From positions 1 to 8,081 of the forward strand of contig DASZOV010000110.1 of the NCBI GenBank assembly GCA_035550595.1: a stretch of 8,081 nt of DNA, read 5' to 3'. This DNA is from CALFMR01 sp035550595. Lineage in GTDB: Bacteria; Acidobacteriota; Vicinamibacteria; Vicinamibacterales; SCN-69-37. A program made the position numbers and the translations under genes. Below the pieces are notes generated by a model. It ran no database searches and was not told the origin of the DNA. It was given only the letters and a program-made list of their open reading frames with translations. Positions 1 through 5,739 of this stretch are shown here, piece after piece; the first letter of the stretch is position 1, and every line of letters starts with the position of its first letter.

Positions 1-109
1 CCTCTTTACCAACCTTCACTATTGCAAGCCGTATGCCCGTGCCCGCAGCCCGCGCCAACGCTGGACGCGCCCATGTTTCCGGCCCTCTTTTTCCAGGTGC
101 TATGCCGTT
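1..109. other. Left-edge intergenic stretch, no gene supported
   Basis: No reading frame here looks like a known protein. Read on the minus strand, the first ten bases give GGTAAAGAGG, which resembles a Shine-Dalgarno sequence. A minus-strand gene could therefore begin just outside the left edge, which would make this stretch its upstream region. That is a guess, because the start codon is not in the window. The T-rich patches at about 88-93 and 108-112 are not preceded by a clear hairpin, so I do not call a terminator. Confidence 0.3.
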
Positions 110-190
110 TTTGACACCGCGAGGCCCGAGCGTCGCGAGGCGCCGAAGCGCGTAGGCGCGGGGGGCTCGCCACTGCAAAGAAAGTTGATA
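110..190 (+). repeat. GTAG-hairpin element, copy A (degenerate)
   Basis: This is the shortest copy, 81 bp against 89 in the full-length copies. It keeps the TTGACACCGC start, the GCGC-CGAA-GCGC mini-hairpin, the GTAG tetranucleotide at 152-155 and the ACTGCAAAGAA tail. Its main hairpin is damaged: GGCG pairs with CGCC at the base, followed by a C/T mismatch. Single-base deletions put it out of frame with the other copies, which argues against it being protein-coding. Confidence 0.7.
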
Positions 191-210
191 CTGGCGAGAC
201 TGAAAAGAAT

Positions 211-239
211 CTCACGCGAAGACGCGAAGATCGCGAAAA
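211..239 (+). repeat. CGCGAAG-type short tandem module, copy 1
   Basis: Three imperfect tandem units of 8-9 bases (ACGCGAAG, ACGCGAAG, ATCGCGAA) are preceded by CTC. The same module recurs at 370-398 with one substitution. Similar strings of repeated CGCGAAG or its complement are common in intergenic DNA of several bacterial phyla, in my recollection. Their function is not known to me. Confidence 0.65.
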
Positions 240-263
240 GGGGCAGAAGCCAGAAGTAAAAAT

Positions 264-352
264 GATGACACCGCGAGGCCCCGAGCGGAGCGAGGGCGCC
301 GAAGCGCGTAGCGTTGGGGGTGGGGCCCCAACGCACTGCAAAGAAGATGACA
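264..352 (+). repeat. GTAG-hairpin element, copy B (full length)
   Basis: This 89-bp copy begins GATGACACCGC and ends GCAAAGAAGATGAC. A mini-hairpin GCGC-CGAA-GCGC lies just before GTAG (308-311). The main hairpin follows: GCGTTGGGG (311-319) pairs perfectly with CCCCAACGC (326-334) around a six-base loop, GTGGGG. A single conserved tetranucleotide at the 5' foot of a hairpin is the layout of REP sequences recognised by RAYT transposases. Stem bases 2-5 differ from copy D, with matching changes in the other arm. Confidence 0.8.
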
Positions 353-369
353 GCAAACGCGAATAAGGC

Positions 370-398
370 CTCACGCGAAGCCGCGAAGATCGCGAAAG
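370..398 (+). repeat. CGCGAAG-type short tandem module, copy 2
   Basis: Near-identical to the module at 211-239, with CCGCGAAG in place of ACGCGAAG for the middle unit. It is followed by a doubled GGGACAGG segment (398-412) and then by ATCAA-AAAAG-TTGAT (413-427), a small A-rich inverted repeat that leads into hairpin element copy C. The doubled GGGACAGG segment and A-run reappear just upstream of copy D (5561-5580), without the CGCGAAG units. Confidence 0.65.
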
Positions 399-421
399 GG
401 ACAGGGGACAGGATCAAAAAA

Positions 422-519
422 GTTGATACCGCGAGCCCCCGAGCGCAGCGAGGGCGGCGAGGGCGGCGAAGCGCGTAGCGCTGGGGGTGGGGAGCCAGCG
501 CACTGCAAAGAAGATGACC
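422..519 (+). repeat. GTAG-hairpin element, copy C (9-bp duplication)
   Basis: The copy is 98 bp long. The extra nine bases come from a tandem duplication of GAGGGCGGC near 450-468. GTAG lies at 475-478. The main hairpin pairs GCGCTGG (478-484) with CCAGCGC (495-501). The fourth stem pair is C-G where copy B has T-A, a compensatory difference. The element ends three bases from the stop codon of the minus-strand molybdoenzyme gene, so its complement forms the immediate 3' untranslated region of that mRNA and could shape its 3' end. Confidence 0.78.
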
Positions 520-521
520 TC

Positions 522-2564
522 TCAGTGTCTCCCGAGCAGCTCGACCTCGACCTGCGCATCATTCAGGCACGCGCCGCCGCCGACGGGCGTCACGTCGTCA
601 GGGATGAGCGCCAGCGGCGTCGAGCCGTTGAACGTGCTGCGACTCCACAAGCCCTTCGGCAGTGACACCGTGCCGGGACGAACCTCCGGCGTCACGACCG
701 CTTCGCATTCCACGACGCCGAGATCGTTCGAGATGCGGACCGAATCGCCGTCCGAGATCGACCGCGGGTGCGCGTCGTCCGGATGAATCGTCACGCGGAC
801 GATCGACGGCCGGCACTCGCCGAGCGTGGACGAGACGGTGTGCCGGCTCGCGACGGTGATGAGCCGCAGCGGATGACGCGTCGAGTCGGGCGGTGCCGTG
901 TACGCGTAGACGTCAGCGGCCGGCCCCATGGATGTCGGGCAGAGCTGGATGCGGCCGTTCTCCGTCGCTGGATGCACGTCGACGAACTGGATCGGCCGTC
1001 CGCCGCCTGGCGCAGGCGGCGACGCACCTTCGAGGATGGCCGCTCGCGCCGCATCGGGGAGCCGTGCGGCGACGTCCATGAGCGCGCCCGCTTCGCCCAG
1101 GTCGAGATCGTCATCGCCCGAGGTGAGGCCCAGCCGCGCGCTGAGCTCGCGGAACAGTTCCTGATTCGGCCGCGATTCACCGACAGCGGCAATCGCCGGT
1201 TGGACGAGCTGCAGATGATAGGCGCCCGTTCCTGTCGCGATGTCGTAGTGCTCGAGGAAGGTCGTTGCCGGCAGGATGAGATCGGCGAAGTGCGCCGTGT
1301 CGGTCATCACCTGGTCATGGACGACGGTGAAGAGATCCTCGCGCGCGAGGCCTTCGCGTAGCCGATGCTGATCCGGCTCGTTCGAGAGCGGATTGCCGTT
1401 GTAGACGAACAGCACGGACACCGGCGGCGCGTCGAGTGACGTCAGCGCGCGGCCGAGCTGGTGCATGTTGATCGCGCGGGTGTCGGCCGGCGGCGTACCG
1501 ATGAACGACTCGGTCGACAGGCCCCACGCCGGCGCGTTGTTCGCCGTGTAGCCGCCGCCGCGCACGCCGAACTTGCCGCCGACGGCCGCGAGCGACAGGA
1601 TGGTCATCGACGCGGCACCGCCATGACGCGTGTGTTCCTGGCCGCGGCCGCAGCGGACGACGGCCGGTGATGTCGTGCCGTACCACTCGGCGAACGTCCG
1701 TAGCGCGCTCGGGTCGATCCCGGCTTCAGTCGCGGCCCGCTCGATCGTCCACGGCTCGGCCGCAGCGCGCAGCGCCTCGACTCCGTCGGCGTGCGCGGCG
1801 AGAAACGTCTCATCGGCCCAGCCTTCGGTGAACATCGCGCGAATGACGGCGAGTGCCACCGGCAGATCCGTGCCGGGCCGCACGGGCAGGTGCAGATCCG
1901 CCGCTCCCGCCACGGCGGTCCGTCGCGGATCGATGACGACGATCTTGGCGCCGAGCTGTTGGGCGCGCGTGATCGGCGCCATCAGATGGAAGCCCGGCGC
2001 GGATGGATTGAATCCCCAGATCACGATGAGCCGCGCTGCTTCGTAGTCGGGATACGCGACGCCCGGCATTGCGCCGTACATCGCGTGGGCCGCCGCGTCG
2101 GTCAACGTCCCTGAGATCGCGCGCGTCAGGCGCGACGCCCCGAAGCGCCGGAAAAATCGCGCGTCCTCGAGGTCGCCGGTGAGCAGTCCGTTCGATCCGC
2201 CGTCGGCGTAGGGCAGAACCGCTTCCGGTCCCCATCGTTTGCGCGCGTCCTCGAGTCGTTCCGCGATGAGATCGATTGCTTCGTCCCAAGTCACGCGCTC
2301 GAACGACGCGCGTCCCTTGGCGCCCTTCCGCACGGCGGGATACAGAATGCGTTCGCTGCTGTAGACGCGCCGATCGAAGCGGCGGATCTTGTCGCAGATG
2401 ACGCCCGTGGTCGTGGGCGCCGCGGTGCTGCCGTCGATCTTCACGACGCGTCCGCGTTCGACCGTGACGGCGAGACTGCAACTGTCGGGACAATCGAGCG
2501 GACACGCGGTGGCGACCGTCGATCGGCCCCAGGTCGTCGGCGGCGCAATGCGTGGCTGAGCCAT
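522..2564 (-). CDS. Molybdopterin (bis-MGD) 4Fe-4S oxidoreductase, MopB_3-like
   Basis: A 680-residue member of the DMSO reductase superfamily. The N-terminal 4Fe-4S domain shows C21-x3-C25-x3-C29-x27-C57 inside CPLDCPDSC. The molybdopterin oxidoreductase core runs from about 65 to 480 and includes WGFNPSAPG (183-191), VIDPRRT (210-216) and VYNGNPLSNEPDQ (387-399). The C-terminal molydop-binding domain spans about 565-675. These features fit the uncharacterised MopB_3-type group. The position that normally supplies the Cys/SeCys/Ser ligand to Mo appears to be Ser151 (RAISGT); this alignment was made by eye. No Tat signal is visible, so the enzyme is probably cytoplasmic. No Fe-S or membrane-anchor partner gene is adjacent, so the electron partner and substrate cannot be named. 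I chose the ATG at 2564 over an upstream GTG at 2687 because the extra 41 residues lack family character and would cover the promoter. Confidence 0.9.
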   Translation of the reverse strand: MAQPRIAPPTTWGRSTVATACPLDCPDSCSLAVTVERGRVVKIDGSTAAPTTTGVICDKIRRFDRRVYSSERILYPAVRKGAKGRASFERVTWDEAIDLIAERLEDARKRWGPEAVLPYADGGSNGLLTGDLEDARFFRRFGASRLTRAISGTLTDAAAHAMYGAMPGVAYPDYEAARLIVIWGFNPSAPGFHLMAPITRAQQLGAKIVVIDPRRTAVAGAADLHLPVRPGTDLPVALAVIRAMFTEGWADETFLAAHADGVEALRAAAEPWTIERAATEAGIDPSALRTFAEWYGTTSPAVVRCGRGQEHTRHGGAASMTILSLAAVGGKFGVRGGGYTANNAPAWGLSTESFIGTPPADTRAINMHQLGRALTSLDAPPVSVLFVYNGNPLSNEPDQHRLREGLAREDLFTVVHDQVMTDTAHFADLILPATTFLEHYDIATGTGAYHLQLVQPAIAAVGESRPNQELFRELSARLGLTSGDDDLDLGEAGALMDVAARLPDAARAAILEGASPPAPGGGRPIQFVDVHPATENGRIQLCPTSMGPAADVYAYTAPPDSTRHPLRLITVASRHTVSSTLGECRPSIVRVTIHPDDAHPRSISDGDSVRISNDLGVVECEAVVTPEVRPGTVSLPKGLWSRSTFNGSTPLALIPDDVTPVGGGACLNDAQVEVELLGRH

Positions 2565-2570
2565 CTTTCC

Positions 2571-2576
2571 AGTGTA
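2571..2576 (-). promoter_or_regulatory. Putative -10 box of the molybdoenzyme gene, leaderless geometry
   Basis: Reading the minus strand, TACACT is followed by six bases (GGAAAG) and then the ATG at 2564. This spacing puts the expected transcription start at or next to the A of the start codon. The hexamer lies within GTGTACAC (2572-2579), an 8-bp perfect palindrome that could be a regulator site. No convincing -35 box is seen at 16-18 bp. GGAAAG sits too close to the ATG to be a normal ribosome-binding site. Confidence 0.4.
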
Positions 2577-2614
2577 CACACAAGCGCCATGCGGCCTCGG
2601 CGCGTCGGACCACG

Positions 2615-2620
2615 TACAAT
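2615..2620 (+). promoter_or_regulatory. Putative -10 box of the YIP1-ndh-DUF3810 operon
   Basis: TACAAT lies 33 bases before the ATG at 2654, giving a predicted leader of about 27 bases. No good -35 match is seen upstream. It shares the 89-bp divergent region with the -10 box of the molybdoenzyme gene on the other strand, so the two transcription units may influence each other. Confidence 0.4.
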
Positions 2621-2644
2621 GACGATGGCTCCCGCCCCCGACCC

Positions 2645-2650
2645 GGAGGA
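2645..2650 (+). promoter_or_regulatory. Shine-Dalgarno GGAGGA fixing the YIP1-gene start
   Basis: GGAGGA precedes the ATG at 2654 with only three bases between, a short but usable spacing. It supports this start over the in-frame ATG at 2552, whose extra 34 residues would run through the divergent promoter region and look unlike membrane protein. Confidence 0.6.
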
Positions 2651-2653
2651 CCC

Positions 2654-3208
2654 ATGGCGAGCTTTCAGAACCGCGTGATCGGCGCACTCCAACTACACAC
2701 GGCCACGTTCGAGGACGTCGAGCACGATGCGACCGCGACGACGCAGGCGGCCGTCGTCGTCGTGGCGGCAGCGGTATCCGGCGCGCTCGCGTCGCTTCGC
2801 TACGGCGGCGCGGCGCTCGTCGGCATCGTGATGACGGCGATTCTGGCGGTCATCGGTTGGGCTGTCGGCGCGCTCGTGCTGTGGTTCGTCGGCACGCGCA
2901 TCCTGCCCGGCCGCGATACCGAAGCGGACTACGGTCAGTTGCTGCGCACGGTGGGTTTCGCGCAGGCGCCGGGGCTCTTCGGCATCGTCGCGATCGTCCC
3001 CTTCTTCGGCTTGTTCGTGCGGCTCGCGATCGTCATCTGGAGTCTCGTGGCCGGCATCATCGCGGTGCGCCAGGCGCTCGACTACGACGACACCATCCGT
3101 GCCGTCATCGTCTGCGTCATCGCGTGGGCGATCATGTTCGTCGCCACGCTCCTCGCCGGCATCCTCGGCTTCGGCGCGACGATGGTCGCCGGTCATTTCG
3201 CGGGATGA
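2654..3208 (+). CDS. YIP1-family integral membrane protein
   Basis: A 184-residue hydrophobic protein with about five membrane segments, near residues 31-47, 54-80, 104-120, 122-138 and 150-175. The stretch FVGTRILPGRDTEADYGQLL (78-97), followed by RTVGFAQAPGLFG, is typical of the bacterial YIP1 domain: a Gly/Thr-rich turn, an acidic pair, then a Gly-Phe-Ala-x-Ala-Pro helix start. Bacterial members have no established biochemical role; the eukaryotic relatives are membrane-trafficking proteins. It is the first gene of a tight operon, six bases before the NADH dehydrogenase start, and that gene's ribosome-binding site overlaps this gene's stop codon. This suggests coupled expression and action at the inner membrane. 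No catalytic motif is visible. Confidence 0.85.
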   Translation: MASFQNRVIGALQLHTATFEDVEHDATATTQAAVVVVAAAVSGALASLRYGGAALVGIVMTAILAVIGWAVGALVLWFVGTRILPGRDTEADYGQLLRTVGFAQAPGLFGIVAIVPFFGLFVRLAIVIWSLVAGIIAVRQALDYDDTIRAVIVCVIAWAIMFVATLLAGILGFGATMVAGHFAG

Positions 3209-3214
3209 GGCGTC

Positions 3215-4483
3215 ATGGCTGACACTCCTCGTCCGCGCGTCGTCATCATCGGCGGAGGTTTCGGCGGCCTCAGCGCGGCCAAAGCGTTGAAGCACGCGCC
3301 GGTCGACGTGCTGCTCATCGACCGCCGCAATCATCACGTCTTCCAGCCGCTCCTTTATCAAGTGGCGACGGCCGGTCTGTCGCCGGGCGACATCGCGTCG
3401 CCGATCCGCTGGATCCTGCGGCGCCAGCAGAACGTCCAGGTCTGGCTCGCCGAAGCCGTGCGCGTCGATACCGCGCGGCGCATTGTGGTCTTGACCGACG
3501 GCGAGGTCAGTTACGACTACCTCATCATTGCGTCCGGATCGACGCACGCCTATTTCGGCCACGACGAGTGGTGCCAGTACGCGCCGGGGTTGAAGACGCT
3601 CGAGGACGCGCTCGAGATGCGCCGCCGCACGCTCGTCGCGTTCGAGCAGGCCGAGCGCGAACCCGACAAGGCCAAGCAGCGGCGTCTTCTGACGTTCGTC
3701 GTCGTCGGCGGTGGGCCGACGGGCGTCGAGCTCGCTGGCGCGCTGGCGGAGATCTCACGCCACGCGCTCGCCAATGACTTCCGCGCGATCGATCCGGAGT
3801 CGGCGCGCATCATCCTCATCGAAGGCGGACCCAAGGTACTCCCGACGTATTCGCCGGAGCTCTCGCAGTTCGCGCGATCGGCGCTCGAGCGGCTCGGCGT
3901 ATCGGTGTGGACGGACAGTCTCGTGACGAACGTCGAGGCGGGCAAGGTGGCGGTCGGCGGGGAAGTGATCGAGGCGGGAACGATCCTCTGGGCCGCCGGC
4001 GTGGCGGCGTCGCCGGTTGGCGCGAGTCTCGGCGCGCCGCTCGATCGCGCGGGCCGCGTGCTCGTGCAGGACGACCTCAGCATTCCCGGTCATCCGGAAG
4101 TGACCGTCGTCGGCGATCTGTCGGCGCTACGCAAGCCCGATGGCGCGTGGCACCCGGGCGTGGCGCAGGTTGCGATTCAGGAAGCCGAACACGCTGCGCA
4201 CAACATCGAGCGCGCGGTTGCCGGACAGCCGCCCGAGCCGTTCGTGTACCACAACCTCGGCAACCTCGCGACGATCGGCCGCAACTCCGCCGTGGCCGAA
4301 CTGCCGCGCGTCCACATGAAGGGGTACAGCGCGTGGCTCTTCTGGCTGTTCGTGCACATCTTCAATCTGATCGGTTTCCGCAATCGACTGTCGGTCATGA
4401 CGCAGTGGGCGTTTTCGTACATGACCTATCAGCGGTCCGTCCGGCTCATCACGGGTAACGACGGGTGGTCCGATCGCGAGTGA
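3215..4483 (+). CDS. ndh: Type II NADH:quinone oxidoreductase (NDH-2)
   Basis: A 422-residue FAD enzyme that oxidises NADH and reduces membrane quinone without pumping protons. Residues 9-18 carry the FAD Rossmann motif (G13-GGFGG-18), followed by HVFQPLLYQVATAGL (41-55), characteristic of the family. The second Rossmann fold, for NAD(P)H, has G165-GGPTG-170, with an acidic residue at the end of its second strand (E203 in LIEGG), favouring NADH over NADPH. GD at 300-301 contacts FAD. AQVAIQ (317-322) is the NDH-2 quinone-site motif. The C-terminal region YSAWLFWLFVHIFNLIGF (371-388) and the basic helix after it are the membrane-anchoring part. GAGG (3207-3210), four bases before the ATG, is the ribosome-binding site and overlaps the upstream stop codon. 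Length and motifs are complete, so it should be functional. Confidence 0.95.
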   Translation: MADTPRPRVVIIGGGFGGLSAAKALKHAPVDVLLIDRRNHHVFQPLLYQVATAGLSPGDIASPIRWILRRQQNVQVWLAEAVRVDTARRIVVLTDGEVSYDYLIIASGSTHAYFGHDEWCQYAPGLKTLEDALEMRRRTLVAFEQAEREPDKAKQRRLLTFVVVGGGPTGVELAGALAEISRHALANDFRAIDPESARIILIEGGPKVLPTYSPELSQFARSALERLGVSVWTDSLVTNVEAGKVAVGGEVIEAGTILWAAGVAASPVGASLGAPLDRAGRVLVQDDLSIPGHPEVTVVGDLSALRKPDGAWHPGVAQVAIQEAEHAAHNIERAVAGQPPEPFVYHNLGNLATIGRNSAVAELPRVHMKGYSAWLFWLFVHIFNLIGFRNRLSVMTQWAFSYMTYQRSVRLITGNDGWSDRE

Positions 4484-5559
4484 CGCGGGCGACCCGCGTC
4501 CGCGGCTGGATGGCGGCTGGCGTCGCGGCCGCGGCGCTGGCGCTCCTGCCGGCGCCAGCCTGGCTCGTCGATGACGTCTACGGCCGGCACGTCTATCCCG
4601 TCGTGCAGTCAGTCGCGACGGCCATCACCAATCTCGCGCCGTTCGCTGTTCTCGACGCACTCATCGTCGCTGCCGCGGTTCTTGTCGCGTTCCGGTGCGT
4701 GCGGCTCTGGGCGGTCGTTCACCGATCCGGTGCGCTTGCGGCGCTCTGGGAAGCACTTCGCCGCGTCATCCGCGCGGTCGCCGTCGTCATCGTCGTCTTC
4801 CTCGGTATGTGGGGATGCAACTATCGACGGACGCCGCTCGCGCGATCGCTCGCCGGCGGCGCGCCCGCGCCCATCACGGTCGCGTCACTCGAGACGACGA
4901 TCGTCGACGTGAATGCGCTGGCCGTGCGCGTGCGTCCGTCGATGACGGCACAGCCGGATCTCACCTATGCCGAGATCGCGCGAGAACTGCCCGGGCCCAT
5001 CGACGCGGCGCTCGCGGAACTCGGACAGCTGGAACTGGCGCGGGCGGGGCGGCCGAAGTTCTCCATCCTGCTGACGCCGTTCTTCACGTGGGTCGGTGTG
5101 AACGGCATGGTCGATCCCGTAGCGCTCGAGTCGCTGGTCCAGCCGGATCTTTTGCCATTCGAGCGGCCGTTCGTGCTCGCGCACGAGTGGGCGCACCTGG
5201 CGGGCCGCGCCGACGAGGCGGAAGCCAGCGCGGTCGGTTGGCTGGCCTGCATGAAGGGCGAGCCGCGGCTGGCTTACAGCGCGAGTTTGTACCTCATCAC
5301 CGAAGCGTGGGGCGCGTTGCCGCCCGACGGCCGTCGCCGCGCGTTCGCCGGACTCGATCCAGGCGTGCGCGAGGATCTCAGCGCCATCGCGCGCCGCGTA
5401 CAGCGCGAACAGCGCCCCCGCATCGAACACGCCGCGACGCGCGTTTACGACCAGTACCTGCACGCCAACCGCGTCCCCGACGGCATCGCCAGCTACAGCC
5501 GCGCGCTGACGCTGATTCTGTCGGAGCCGATCAGAGAGGCACTGAAAGATTACAGGTGA
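4480..5559 (+). CDS. DUF3810 membrane-anchored HEXXH protein
   Basis: A 359-residue protein counted from the GTG at 4480, which overlaps the NDH-2 stop as GTGA, the usual arrangement for translational re-initiation. A GTG at 4465 and an ATG at 4510 are alternatives; none has a clear Shine-Dalgarno. Three N-terminal membrane segments lie near 12-30, 52-75 and 97-112. A soluble region follows with H235-E-W-A-H239 and, seven to nine residues on, acidic E246 and E248 before SAVGWLAC. This matches the DUF3810 pattern, where HEXXH plus a downstream Glu would bind zinc as in gluzincin-type metallopeptidases. The late SYSRALTLIL segment (338-347) is also family-like. Peptidase activity is inferred; substrate unknown. 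As the third gene of the operon it probably works at the same membrane as NDH-2 and the YIP1 protein. Confidence 0.85.
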   Translation: MTRATRVRGWMAAGVAAAALALLPAPAWLVDDVYGRHVYPVVQSVATAITNLAPFAVLDALIVAAAVLVAFRCVRLWAVVHRSGALAALWEALRRVIRAVAVVIVVFLGMWGCNYRRTPLARSLAGGAPAPITVASLETTIVDVNALAVRVRPSMTAQPDLTYAEIARELPGPIDAALAELGQLELARAGRPKFSILLTPFFTWVGVNGMVDPVALESLVQPDLLPFERPFVLAHEWAHLAGRADEAEASAVGWLACMKGEPRLAYSASLYLITEAWGALPPDGRRRAFAGLDPGVREDLSAIARRVQREQRPRIEHAATRVYDQYLHANRVPDGIASYSRALTLILSEPIREALKDYR

Positions 5560-5580
5560 CGGGGGACAGGGACTAAGAAA

Positions 5581-5669
5581 GATGACACCGCAAGGCCCCG
5601 AGCGTAGCGAGGGTGCCGCAGCGCGTAGGCGCGGGGGTGGGGCCCCGCGCCACTGCAAAGAAGATGACA
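5581..5669 (+). repeat. GTAG-hairpin element, copy D (isolated full-length copy)
   Basis: An 89-bp copy, collinear with copy B and in the same strand orientation, about 5 kb away. It starts 21 bases after the DUF3810 stop codon. GTAG (5625-5628) is followed by the main hairpin, GGCGCGGGG (5628-5636) paired perfectly with CCCCGCGCC (5643-5651), with the same GTGGGG loop as copy B. Four consecutive stem pairs differ from copy B and all are compensated. Upstream (5561-5580) a GGGGACAGGGACT and A-rich tail resembles the spacer before copy C. The mini-hairpin is weaker here (GTGCCGCAGCGC). Confidence 0.8.
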
Positions 5670-5722
5670 GTCCTGTTGCCCAGACCCCGATGCAACGAAG
5701 AGAGCAGACAGGCGCCGAAGCC

Positions 5723-5739
5723 GCGCGCAGCGCGCTTTT
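5723..5739 (+). terminator. Possible rho-independent terminator of the ndh operon
   Basis: GCGCG (5723-5727) pairs with CGCGC (5731-5735) around a three-base loop and is followed by TTTT. The stem is short but all G-C. It lies in the convergent gap after the DUF3810 gene, and its T-run overlaps the TAA stop of the minus-strand desaturase. On the minus strand the same hairpin follows the desaturase stop but has no T-run after it, so it favours plus-strand termination. Confidence 0.4.

Larger units (their letters stand above)
110..519 (+). repeat. Tandem array of ~156-bp composite units (2.6 units)
   Basis: Three hairpin elements (110-190, 264-352, 422-519) alternate with two spacers of about 70 bp (191-263, 353-421). 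The starts are 154 and 158 bp apart, so the array is a head-to-tail tandem of composite units. Each spacer contains a CGCGAAG-type module. The second spacer also has a doubled GGGACAGG segment and a run of A before the next element. The junction sequence at the end of an element (AAGATGACA or AAGTTGATA) resembles the sequence that begins the next element, as expected if the units arose by tandem duplication. The array fills the whole gap beyond the 3' end of the minus-strand molybdoenzyme gene. Confidence 0.75.

Noticed and set aside
1..109. A gene fragment ending at the left edge, or a minus-strand gene start just outside it.
   Set aside because: The only hint is an SD-like GGTAAAGAGG on the minus strand at the very edge. 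No start codon or recognisable protein lies inside the window, so no gene is called.
264..352. Repeat copies B, C and D can be read as a conserved peptide (about 31 residues with GPERSEG and HCKEDD in B and D), in frame even across the 9-bp duplication in C.
   Set aside because: Copy A is frameshifted in the same region, there is no ribosome-binding site, and the changes in the hairpin follow base-pairing rather than codon synonymy. The shared frame is better explained by shared DNA structure.
110..519. A CRISPR array or integron attC cassette array.
   Set aside because: The repeats are 81-98 bp and divergent, and the spacers share sequence with each other, so this is not CRISPR. No attC-type GTTRRRY/RYYYAAC ends bracket each palindrome, and there are no cassette genes or integrase.
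2693..3562. A 289-residue minus-strand open frame opposite the YIP1 and ndh genes.
   Set aside because: Composition is dominated by Asp, Arg and Ala typical of the antisense of high-GC coding DNA. It overlaps two well-supported genes and has no family character.
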